From positions 53,782,773 through 53,846,772 of the forward strand of contig OW804095.1 in the NCBI GenBank assembly GCA_942159475.1: a stretch of 64,000 nt of DNA, written 5' to 3'. The notes below the pieces were generated by a model. The model made no database searches. It had not been told where the DNA came from and was given only the letters and a program-made list of their open reading frames with translations. The DNA is from Sthenelais limicola (Eukaryota; Annelida; Polychaeta; Phyllodocida; Sigalionidae). Shown one piece after another: positions 23,901-35,900 of this stretch. The stretch's first letter is position 1, and every line of letters begins with the position of its first letter. The position numbers and the translations under genes were made by a program.

Positions 23901-26900
23901 GCATATTCATTGTGTTAAGATAATATATCGATTCTTAGTCTATTTAATTAACTGATAGTAAAGAACAGTCATGCTCATGATGCTCATAGCATGAGACCTG
24001 CTTTTACTCTACTGATAGGGGACTTCACTGATTTATACCTTCTTTCGTCACTTGTGGCTGAGATCTTAGTCGGAAGGCCAACTTAGTAAAATCCCCTCTA
24101 TCAAGTTGTTGACATGGAAGATCCTATCTGTCTGCAATGCCAAACAACTAGTTGTATTTTTCATTTACTCCTGAGCTAAACACTCAACAAACATATCAAA
24201 CAATGCCCTGGGAATAGGTGTAGTTCCGAGACTGGGGTATGTCATAGGCACTCCAGTGAAATTCAACATGGCAATAGAGCAGCGACCCCCTGGGGCACTG
24301 GGAGAGGGTGATGAGAGCTAGAGGGGTCAGGATGCTAACGCCAATATTTACACAACCCATACTCGTTTTTTCACTAAAGGTACGTAGATGATGAATGTGA
24401 ATACCAGGAAGTCACAGGGGGTGGGGGCGGGCTGGGGGGTTAGTGGACTTCCTGGGGCCACGCAGTGTACAGATGGGAGGTAATGGATGACAGACCCATA
24501 GGTAATAATGTAATATATTTATTAGTAAGTTTGGTGGAAAATTAGCCAATAGAATTAGTCATTAGTCACGCGTTAGTTACCCCTGGTTACCAATCCTATA
24601 TCTATCAAAATAAAAGCACAAAGACTTTCCGACACCACGCTGTCTTTGGTTTAGCACCAACATTCAACTTCATGACTAAAAATGTTTTCTATTCACATTA
24701 TTAAAAGCATATATATAATAAATCAGTTAATTAACTCGTTGGTTTCAGTCGCTGAGAATATTGCACTGGTTGCTGCGCAACTTGTGCAATATTCACGTTC
24801 CTTCCACCAGTTAACCTGTATTTATTTTACTCAATTCATGTCCAAGATCTGGACATCAGATGCACACGCGCCACCATGATTGAGTCACAGGTAAATGGAC
24901 CCCCTATAGGGTAGGGGATGCATGGAAGGCAAGCATGCTTGGTCGCCTGGACTCTAATGGTGAAACCATGTTAAGGACATAACATGGAAGTATAGAGTTC
25001 AGGTAAATGAGATATGTTCAAAACCAAACCAGTTTGACGTTGTAAATCTCGAGCATTTAGATAAGTGTAAGGGACTGGTGACTTGGTCCAGTCTGTCCTT
25101 ATCTGTTGGAGAGACATCTAAATGCATTCCGTGATTAATACCAGCTTGTCTAAAAAACACATTGCCAAATGGGAAATGTCCTTTTCTGCTTGATTCAATT
25201 TTAGATGCCACACAGATGTGCCTAACAAGTTAGTCGTTCCCACATGCTACTTCCGTCTCCCTCAAACCGACACGTATACTTGTACACATTTATAGAGAAA
25301 TACAGAGTCTTTATAAATAAAAAGTTTACTGAGATATTTATATTAGTTATAATAGAGAACCGATAATTAGTATAAGGCTTTGCATTATGTATTTGGTTAT
25401 TATATTTGTCAACGAGATAAAGGAAGAGGGCCTGAGGAGAGACGATCGATATCTTATTTATGAGGCCAACTGGGCTGGAATATTATCGAGCAGTCCATTC
25501 ATTTATATGCTTGCAGGGGAAATCTTGCTTAGTGCGTATATACACTAATAAATGGTGGACCATAGTACAAACAACAAGAGACCAACATCACTATCTTTCC
25601 GCAATTATATCCAGGCGTTCTAAATGCAAAAGGCCGTTCGGTTACAGATCAATGTTGGTTGAATCTATGTGGGGAAATTACAACCATATATAATTATCGG
25701 TGGCGTATACATGTATGCCGGTATACATTTGTTAACAGATCATCTGTAGGATGGTGGTATTTCTATTTATGGAAGTGGGAAGAAATGGCGTTATAATCCT
25801 TTGGAAATTCTCAGTTAGATATGGCATAGGCCTATATATCTGTATAACACGACTGCCCTCACACATTCTTTACATGTTTAGATTTTAACCTAGCCATTCA
25901 TTTGTGGATATACCTGCGGATTAACCTAAAGACCAGCGATCCTTGGCCCGATCCTTGTTTTCATTTGGACTCAGCACTGGGTTATTGTACTGCATGCGTA
26001 TTTTGAACTGAGCTTATTTATTTATTTGTGGCCTCTAGTAGCTTCTAGTGTACCGGCCGGTCTTGTCTGCAGCCTTTAATTCCAATATTTGGATTACCCC
26101 GCTGGCTGTTTACCCCCCTTATCCTGTTTTCATTTCTTAATGACCAATCCAAGAATGTTAATGCTACTCATGTTCTCCGAAAGTATAGAATTAAAAGTGA
26201 GGCATCTAATTCAAACTATGTGCAGAACCTTTCTGCAATTTATGTTTCACTACTCCAATTGAAAACCACTTTCTTCCTGATTTAAAGATCTATCTGACGC
26301 ATATGTGTAGGGTGTTTTGTAATCTTACTCAAGCGCCGAATGCATCTTTGATTGGCGTTAGTAAGCCATCTCAGATTGTAACGGGTTGCTATATAACAAA
26401 CTGCCCCCACTCATGACCCTTTCACTGACCTCTATCTGGCCCTGCCACCATGTGGCCCGAGGTACTGCTCCCTGGTGGTGAGATGAGTAACTGCCAGCTG
26501 GGTGATGAAGGGCAGGTGAATTTTTGTTTATAAAGGTAGTTCCAGTGGCAGTCACTAGGGGTCCATACACTCATTACCTTGTAGCAGCAGTGTAGAAGCA
26601 GACAGGAATCTACTCTTCAACTTTTTTTTTCATCCAGCATTTTTCTCGCCGCCACTTCAATATAATTTATTTCTTTCGTCTGTGAAGACAACAGGGAAAG
26701 GTTTTTTAAATCAGCGTGAACCACAGTTTAGAGACGCGCAATAAGTGCTGAATGGATCTATTGATCAGGATGATTTCTGCTTAACATGTGTTTAGTGTTG
26801 CTATGCCTTCTGACTCATACATATAGCCCCTACATTATGCCTTGAGTAGATACAATACTTTATGCGGCTCTAGCACTTCACTTCTGGAGTTTGCCACTCA

Positions 26901-29900
26901 GCACAATACCCCAAATACTGTAGGCACAAGGATTGTTGGATTTTATTGCCAGTGACATGCATCTGCCCTCTTCCATCGTCACAAAAAATCTAGTAGGAGT
27001 AATACTGATGGGTCATTTTTTCTACGAGCTATTGATAGGTCTTATACACGCCAAGCTGGAGTCGAAGAAGATAGATACCAATGGAATATATAGATTCCAC
27101 ACGACACCAACATTTGAACAATTTACTTCATTTGAACGATTCTCATCACATGAAACATAATATTCTGGCCAAAATTCTTATCTAGATTCAAGTTTTTTGC
27201 CGGATTCAAAAGTTAAGGGATCCAATACATTGAGATTACTTTTTCATCGTCCGAAAATATTAAAAGATTATTCTGTATTATTCTACCACAGTTATGCCTA
27301 TTCTGAAACCAGGTTTCTGGTTATTAGCAACACATTAGCACATCGTTAGCATAACAGAGGTTGCATCAAGACTCTTCCTTGGGCATTTGTTCGAAACTAG
27401 ATGATTATGTTATAGGTAATAGGCCTACTGACAAGTTACATTCAAAGATTTGTTATCATTTATATTAAGTAAAGATAGAATGTTAGAATAACATAGAAGA
27501 ATGTCTGACATGGGACTTGATATTTTATTAGCATTATAATAATCTCTCTCCATCCATTGACTAAAAGCTGCATATCCAGCTAAAGTCACTCTTAACATAT
27601 TTTTGACGGTTTTTTCTTTCCTTTTATCATGAGTACTGTAAAATGGAAGATTCAAATAAAGAAAATGAAGAAAAGTTTATATTTCCTCAAATTTCCTGAA
27701 ATCATGGCTTTTTCTAGTATCTTTTAAAATACGAATGGGATTATTGTTTGTACACTCTAAACTGTTCGTTGGTATAGTCTATTGGCAATGAATTGTTATT
27801 TCACAATTTTTTAATGTCCCCCCCCCCCCATAGGTGGTAAAAATTGGGAATTCTGCATCGTGCCACTGGAAGGGAACCGTATTTTTCCTTTGTCAAAGGT
27901 AAAATTTTTCATTCAATTGTTTTATTCAATTGTTTAAGGGAACATATATGGTTACACACATTATATGGACATATTAGGCCGATCCTATTTATTACTTAAA
28001 AGTAGTCTTCCTAACTACTAATAATTGAGAAATATGGAAAAGAAATGTTATGAGCTGGTTTCTAATTAACCTCTCCATGGACGTCAAAGACCCACCCCCT
28101 TATGTAACAGCTAGCCACTCAGCATGCCAGAAACCAGAAACAGGTGAGCTCCACATGCATGGGGTGTTTCATGTGGTGCATGTTGACAACTTGAACCTCA
28201 GACACAAATTAAAGACTAGCTATGCTTGAGTACCAAGTTTTGCCAGAAATATGAGGTTCTTCATTGAATTTGGAGTGTTTTGCATCATTTTGTATGGTTG
28301 GAATGGACCCACCGATGCCCCAGGAGACCAACAAAATAACAAATAAAAATTGTAGAAAAAGACAGAGAACCAATGAAACAGATGCCTTAAGCTTCTAAGA
28401 AAAACTTCTTAAGGTACTGTCACACTGCCAAGTATGAATACTTGCCGAGATTTGCCAAGAACTCACAGGAGTCGCCAAGAAAAATCCTCAGAATTTGTCA
28501 AGAAATTTGATAAATCCATATATCTTACATCTATAACAGCTCTGGCACTGATGATAATAAAGGAACCTTAGAGGAATAGGATGTTACTTACCATGCTGAG
28601 CTCTGCTTATGACTTCGCCTCAGGATTATACACCATTAGTGAACCAGCAGGCCAGAAATGTCATAAATAAATCCTTCCATATTGTGGACTGCATACCAAA
28701 ATATTATACAGTTTATTCATGAAATCGCAGGAGCCACTGAGCCACTGCTGATTGCTTAATAACGATGTTCAGTTGATGGGTTTGTCCATACTTAAAACAT
28801 TTTCTTGGCGCGTGTAGGGCGACTTTAACTACCTCTCAATAATTGCTGTGTTATGGGTGCTGATTCACCAACTTTCTTCTCATCCCCCCCATCTCTCTCT
28901 CAAATTCATCCATCTATTATCTAATTATGACTGATGTTTCACACGATAAAATTAAACCTCGAATTAAGTTCTTAATGATTCTCCCATATATATGCATTAC
29001 AAATGGCGCTGGTATTTTTTTCTGGCATTTGCTCTCACAATTATTGTCCGTCCTTTTTCACGATTCTGTCAGCTGCACCCCCTTTCCCGAATAGGCCTAC
29101 ATACTGTCATCAATAAGTCCTACTCATCCTCTATCTCTTACCTTTATTTGATATAATAATATAAGGTAAACCTTTCCTTCTATCTATCTTTATATCTTAT
29201 GCAATCAAACGTATTTCCTTTGCTATGAGACTTAGTGTTGTCTCACCCATAGTGTCAGTGTCTGCTGAATGTTGAGAAAATATACAAAGTTAGTATTTAG
29301 TAATTTAATACCAGGCCCCAAATTAAGATCAAAACACGCCTCTAGACAGGCAGCCGGCATGGGTTTGTTAGTCTGAGTGTTTACAAAATAAAATCACGTG
29401 GGCCAGTGGGAGGAGCATATAGGCCCGCTGGTGGAGAGGTTAATTGGTACATGATTGGTGGGAGGAGAGGGCGTTGGTGAGGTGAGGGCAGGTCAGAGTG
29501 GGCGTGTCTGCATTATGTGCAAGTCTCCTTTCACTAAGATATACACATACTTTTGATAACTGCATAGATCTCCAGCCGAGTTCAGCCCTTCAGAAACGAT
29601 TATTGGATGATTTTAAAAGCAATTATTCTAATGTCGATATAATAATGTTTGTTTTCGAACAAGGGCAAATCCAGTTGCTTTGACGATAATTTCAAAATCA
29701 GAATGTGTAGAATTTCCTAAGCCTTCCATTATGTGAATGCAACAGAAATCTGACTTCTGTATTCAATATTATAAGTCGCTGCATATCGTCGACTACTGTA
29801 CTGGTATAGTATAGAAATCTTTCATTTTGTAGAATCCCTTCGTCTTCTTCGCACTACTCTCCTTCATATGCATGTCTATTTAGACGTTCTTCTTCTTAAC

Positions 29901-32900
29901 ATGAGAAGGAACTATATATTGTGGTAGGAACCAGGACACAAAAAGAATAATCTTGAGATGTATGGTATTGTTTTTCCCATTGAAGAAAAATCCATACATC
30001 GGCTCTATGCGTTGGCTGGTTGGATGTGGGATCATTTATCATTGTCAAGTGTTGATATGGTTATCTTCAAAGAGCTGTAGGTGAGCAGACGTGTAGGAAG
30101 GGCTCATGTATATAAATATAACCAGCTAGGATATTTAAGAAGTAGTTGTAAGGTAATCATGAAAAAGAATCATGGAAACAAGGAATAGCCTATAATCTTA
30201 TTATTGCTACATCAGTAAGGAACCATTCCAGGCAACCGATCTCGTGATATACAAGAGCTTAGGAAGAAATAATTGACAGATTTTGATTTGAAATTCTTTT
30301 ACACCCAATCCAACATAGCGACCACAATTAAACAATCATTATAGCAACAATAGACGCTCCTATCTATCGCTCACCAGGTACGTCTTCCCTCACAGACAAT
30401 AATTATTGACTGTAACATTGACACAAGCTATCATAAAACTTCGCTCACCAACATGGAAAACCAAAATGCATCATAACAGCCAAAGTCAATCTCCAAAATA
30501 AAGGGCAAGAAATAATCGAAAGAATAAAGGGAACATGTCGATCAACCCAGCAAGTCTCACACAACTCGGACACTTAGGGCAATCTAGACATTTTTTAAAG
30601 CTTTTACTTTACCTGGGTTTCCCGACGTCCCCGCGGGTGAGGCTTTTCAGTCGCCCCAGGAGGCTATATTAATATGGAGAGGAAAAGATAGTATAGCATA
30701 TTGTAGGCTACATAATTAGTTAATATAAAAATATTTGAAACATGCCACATATAATTATAGTGTAGTTATCATATGGTCTTCATTTAGTATTACATGGATC
30801 AATCTCTGTTCCATTACAAGCCACTTCATAGTGTATGTGTAGGACAAAGTTACTATTTGTTTTCTAACTATTTCACCTCAATCAATGTTCAGAGTTGAAT
30901 GTAGCCATATTCTTTGGTTGTGTTTGAATTCCTCTAAAGAGTCTATGTTCCTGATACGTGGGTTTAATTCATTCCATAGTGTCGCTGTTTTGAGTATTAC
31001 AGAATGTTCACTGTTTTGAATATTACAGAATGTTCAGTCATTTTACAACAAGGTGTGAATGATTTTAGAACAGGGCCATCATTTAATCTTGTAATTCTTC
31101 CTAATGGCATAGGCAGATTGCCTCACAAAGTAAATATTTGTCGCAAAATTGCAATAAAAGAAAACTTTACGGAACTGGTAGATGTACTAAAAGAACGTTT
31201 TGAAGAAATAAGTAAATTCTCAAAAATAAAACCACCAAGTCAAAAACCACTATGATGCTACTGTACAGTGTCATATCCGGCCTTGTATGATTATGTAACA
31301 AGGCATAACCTTAATTAATATGATTTATGATTATGAATAACTAATGATTATAATGATAATAAAGGTAACGGTTTAATTAATTCTTTAATATACATGATGT
31401 TAACCTTATGTTGACTGGTACATCTACCATGGTCTAGAACCTTCATGTACATTGCATCATCAATGATCAGGATCCTTCTGGATCATTCCATCATCTACCA
31501 CATGGATCTTCCCTCTGGAAAGATCCACATGATAGACCTGGATCCAACTAGAACATTCTAAACGTTGCTAGAACGTTGCTTGCATGCAACAGTATATATA
31601 GTTCACATGTACCCATGTTCAGAGAGCATACCTTACTACACTTCATTCTACAATAAACTACAGAATCATCAACTACAACTTCTCTTGTCTTCATACCTAT
31701 CAACAGTTTTCTGGTTCTTTGCACCAAATTATTGAAACCCCTACCAGAATCACTTGATAAAGGAGTAAAGTATAGGGTCGTATACCGTATATACAAACTG
31801 CATGGTATAACGTTATGTATGTCATTGTCTAGTTGAAGGATCAAGATGCTATCCAATCTGTATGAGTCCCTCCTGACACAGTAAGCTGGTATAAGTAGCC
31901 TGCATGTGTGCAGCCGATAACAGACTATAATGAGCATAGAAGTGGTACTCTTGCTAGCTTCTCAACAACTCGATGGCAATTAAAGGCTATGGATAACGTG
32001 GGAGCATACTTTGCTTTCCAGTCTAGTGATACGAATTTACTGCAGCTCTCCTAAACAGTAAATTATATTGATCAATTCCTTTTCAATTTGTATGATACGT
32101 TTGTGCAAAAAGTACGGTAAGCTAATTGTATTTCCTAGTCATAGGGACGCTCTGAAAGTATCATTTTTGTGCGTACATCACATTGGGGATTCTATCCCCA
32201 GCCATGTGCGATAAATACAAATTCTGGCAGACCTCATATAAGTGAATGTGCGTTTTGATATTAACTCCTGTGCCGTGTTATGCTGGGTAAAACATAAAAC
32301 TGATGGCATGGTGATTTCAGCCCGATTACATACTCTTTTTATAACTCTAGACCCGCACTGTCGTCAATTAGGATATTTGTTTGGATGTCTGGTAACAAAG
32401 TCATCCTATCATTTCCTACCATTACACGGCCGCAAATCGTACAAAACTACATGTATCTGGCATATCAAACTAATGTTGTGTGGCCCCCGTTACTAAATGT
32501 CAATTTACCTATAGGGGAGAGAGATTATGCATGTACCATCAAACTGCTGATGTGGAATCTCGGGAATTTGACTATGACAGAAGCGCACAAAGAGGTGATA
32601 TCAACGCTTTTTTAGAGCAGGGGGACGAAGCCGCCTGCTCTTTGACCGAACTTGTAGGTTCACTTCACACCGTTGTGTTATCTGATCAGCCAAACACCTA
32701 AATACAATCTTTGATAAACATCGTCTTTCTCACCATCCATCTTTCATCAGATCTGGGGGGCAAGTATAAGTAGCTTGTGCTATACTGGGTGCAGGAGGAG
32801 AGGGGAGAAGGAGACAGAGAGAGAGGGAGAGGGGCGAATAGTGAGAAAATGATGGAGAGAGTGTCAGTGTTAATGAGTGAGGCTACAGAAGCCCATGGCT

Positions 32901-35900
32901 GCCATCTCATCTCTCGCCTCTTGACTCTCTCTCACCATTCAAATATTGCCTCTCACATCTTGCTTCTTACTTTTTAATTAAGACTTTACTGCCATGACTA
33001 TGACCCTGGCAGTCGGTATGATTGAGCACTAATTACTCACTCTCCTCGCTTCTCGCCTCTCACCTTTCAAATCTCGCCTCTCGCTTTTGCGCCTCTTGCC
33101 CCTCACCTTTCAGGTCTTGTTTCTTGCCTCTCACCTCTCGCACCAGAGAAGTCCGAGCATTCCTTTTGCAAAGAGGAAGCTCAATCGCTGGCCTGACTTT
33201 ACTTTTGGCAATAATTGCAACTATTGCAAAAATCGTTAGAAATAATAGCTACATAATCATAAGATCTTAGGTATATTTCTTATTTATAAAAATAATGTAA
33301 AAAATGTGCCCCGTAGATCTTAGGCTTATATTTCTTATTTATAAAAAAATAATGTGAAAAATGTGCCCCGTGGGGTCGGAGATTAAAAAATATGTCTTGC
33401 CCTGGGGGGCCGGGGATATCATCGTATTTCCCCAAATGGCCAGGACATTCCCCCATACCCCCCAACCCTGAGGATGCAATTGACAAGTGCACAAATCATC
33501 CTCTGTAGGAAGGGCCATGTAGAGAGGAAAGTGCATACACACACTAAGGAGGTTGTGATAACGTTTACAACCTAAATAGTAGTTGCGAGATAAAGGTTGT
33601 ATTCCACAAATTTGGGGTGGGGTAGGGTGCATGGGGTATGTGTGGTCCAGAAACATATTGGCAAAATGCTGGAGTTACTAAGCTGCCAGGATATATATAC
33701 ACATGATATAGTCGAAATTCTATTACTAAGATTGGGGAGTAGGAAGTTTGCACTTCCCATTTTATTTAAATGCTTCCCCATGACTATAACGATGGTCTTT
33801 CGTCTAAGTTCTGCCTACATTGTCACAAATTGAATAATCCATTATTCTAATGAGTAATGGAGTCACAATATATCTCACAATATGTATTGAGCTCAAAATA
33901 CTAATTTTCTCATCCACAGACTACATGGAGGAGTCCTGTAAGTGTCCTACCCAAGGTGACACATCATGCACCCCGTTCATGTCACCAACGGTTCCACAGG
34001 GGGCAGGACACGTCGCCCTGTCCAAGAAACCAGAGTTCTTCTCTCAGTTTTCCTGTCGATTTGTCATTCAGGCCCCCAAGGCACAAAGGATTCAACTGAC
34101 TTTTAATAACATCAGTATTCCCGAGACAAAGCTTTGTGGGGCCGGCATTCTACGGGTATTTGACGGCATCCCTGGCGAAGGTGGTAACGAACTCACCAGT
34201 AAGTATGGCATGTTTGCTTTTTCTGAGTATATTGAAGACGAATGATATTTAGGTTAATTCTTTACTGTGCTAATTGGAATCATTTTAGGCATTATTAGGT
34301 GAGGGGGTGGAACTCCGTTACATATGTGATCACATCACTGATGCTAATGGCATAATAAGAAGCCCTCCCACCTGACATTTTGCCGTGCATTTTGTCACTT
34401 TTATGATAATATAATTATCTTCACCCAAAAATAAGGCATCTGTAAAAAGTCAGTTTATATCAATAAAGAATTAATTAAAGGCATTTGCATGAAAACCATC
34501 ATTATGTTACACGTCGCTGGATGTCATTCTGTGGCAAAAAAGGTTTAAACAAATAAAAATAGGAGTCTATGAGTCATTGTGAGGTGATTGCTAACAGCGT
34601 TTATCAATAGACTTGCAGCACTTTAATTACCGTGCGTCTGAATGCACTGTACGTGCACATGGAGTTAATACTTCTGCCTAGAATAAAACACAGGTTCCAA
34701 AGCATAATCATTAGTTTTCCATGAATACCATGGAAATACCAAAAATGACTTTCTAGGGCAACTGTGATACACTCAAAACCGCAAAAGTTTCGTGATTTCT
34801 TTTTCAAACAGTTTTGTTTAAGATATATATTTATTCAGCAGAAGCATTACATCGATGTATGCTATTCTCAGCTAATCCTAATCAACATATTTTAACGAGA
34901 TATAACGAAGAGATAATAGCAGGAATTTATATGTATCGAACATGAACTTGAATCTATGTGTTTCCAACAAATGCTGACATAGAAATTCGTAAGATACAAT
35001 AGTTTGTTCACCAGATTAAGTCAAAGTTATTTTAGGAAGACTGAAATAAAAAGTTTAGCTCAAATTCTAGTTCTTTTATTCGGAACCATGAAGTATGATA
35101 CGGAAGCAAACTATATACATGTATATTGTATGCGACATTTATCGTACAAACACAAGGTCCATTATATTTCCTGATTGACTCATTCCCCCGTGGAGACACT
35201 CCATGTATTGTGATGCCCCTTTTCTATATTGCTCTTCCTCCCTGAGTCAACAATATTCATGAGGCATTGGTCACATGGCCCCTCCCATAGTCATCATGTG
35301 ACCTCCCGGCAGCAAAGCATCCCGGGTAAATCAAATTGAAGCATACAGCGACATGCTGCGCTCATTTAGGAATACGTTATATTTGCCCCTTTCTCTGGTC
35401 TTTGCCATCCCCAGCATCCACCCCGGGCCAATGCATCACTTTTGATGTCAAAGGAACTGTGCTCCACTACTTTCATTTTGCATTTCTATTTTGCATTCCG
35501 CTTAGCCTCATGTTTAATGAATGCATTTAGGATTGATCTTTGCGCAACCAAAACTTATTTGGATTAGTATCACACATATAACCATTCATCCTGCTCTTGT
35601 TAGAAGATTTATTACGACTGTAAATATACATAATGGTTTGAGTCAAGTAGAAATCAGACATCTCGGGAATAGTTTTCCATTTTTTCTGATAAATACCTAG
35701 AATTCTGTGGCATTTCATAGCCAACAGCAACTATATTTTTTTCAACATATCCTTGAGATTTCTTCCTACTTTATGATGCATAATGTGAACAGATTGCCAC
35801 ACGTAACACAAGGTACAAGTCAGATGGTCTCAGTGTATATTTTTCTCGTTAGACAATCGTGACTCACCCGCCTTCTATTGATTACACAGATCACAGAAAT

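Larger units (their letters stand above)
18152..33919. other. 15.8 kb first intron of the CUB/LDLa gene
   Basis: No exon is supported inside. Flanking exons join in phase 1 without needing another. The intron carries simple repeats (22,662-22,747; 23,391-23,440), a dispersed repeat (24,682-24,835), a transposon-end-like motif near 28,416, a LINE remnant (30,878-31,130), a CT-rich minisatellite (32,905-33,145) and a composite repeat (33,262-33,490). Short open frames up to 127 codons (minus 18,178-18,561) match nothing I recognise. Confidence 0.6.

Noticed and set aside
31004..31255. 83-codon plus-strand frame
   Set aside because: Antisense to a LINE reverse-transcriptase remnant and overlapping a local duplication.
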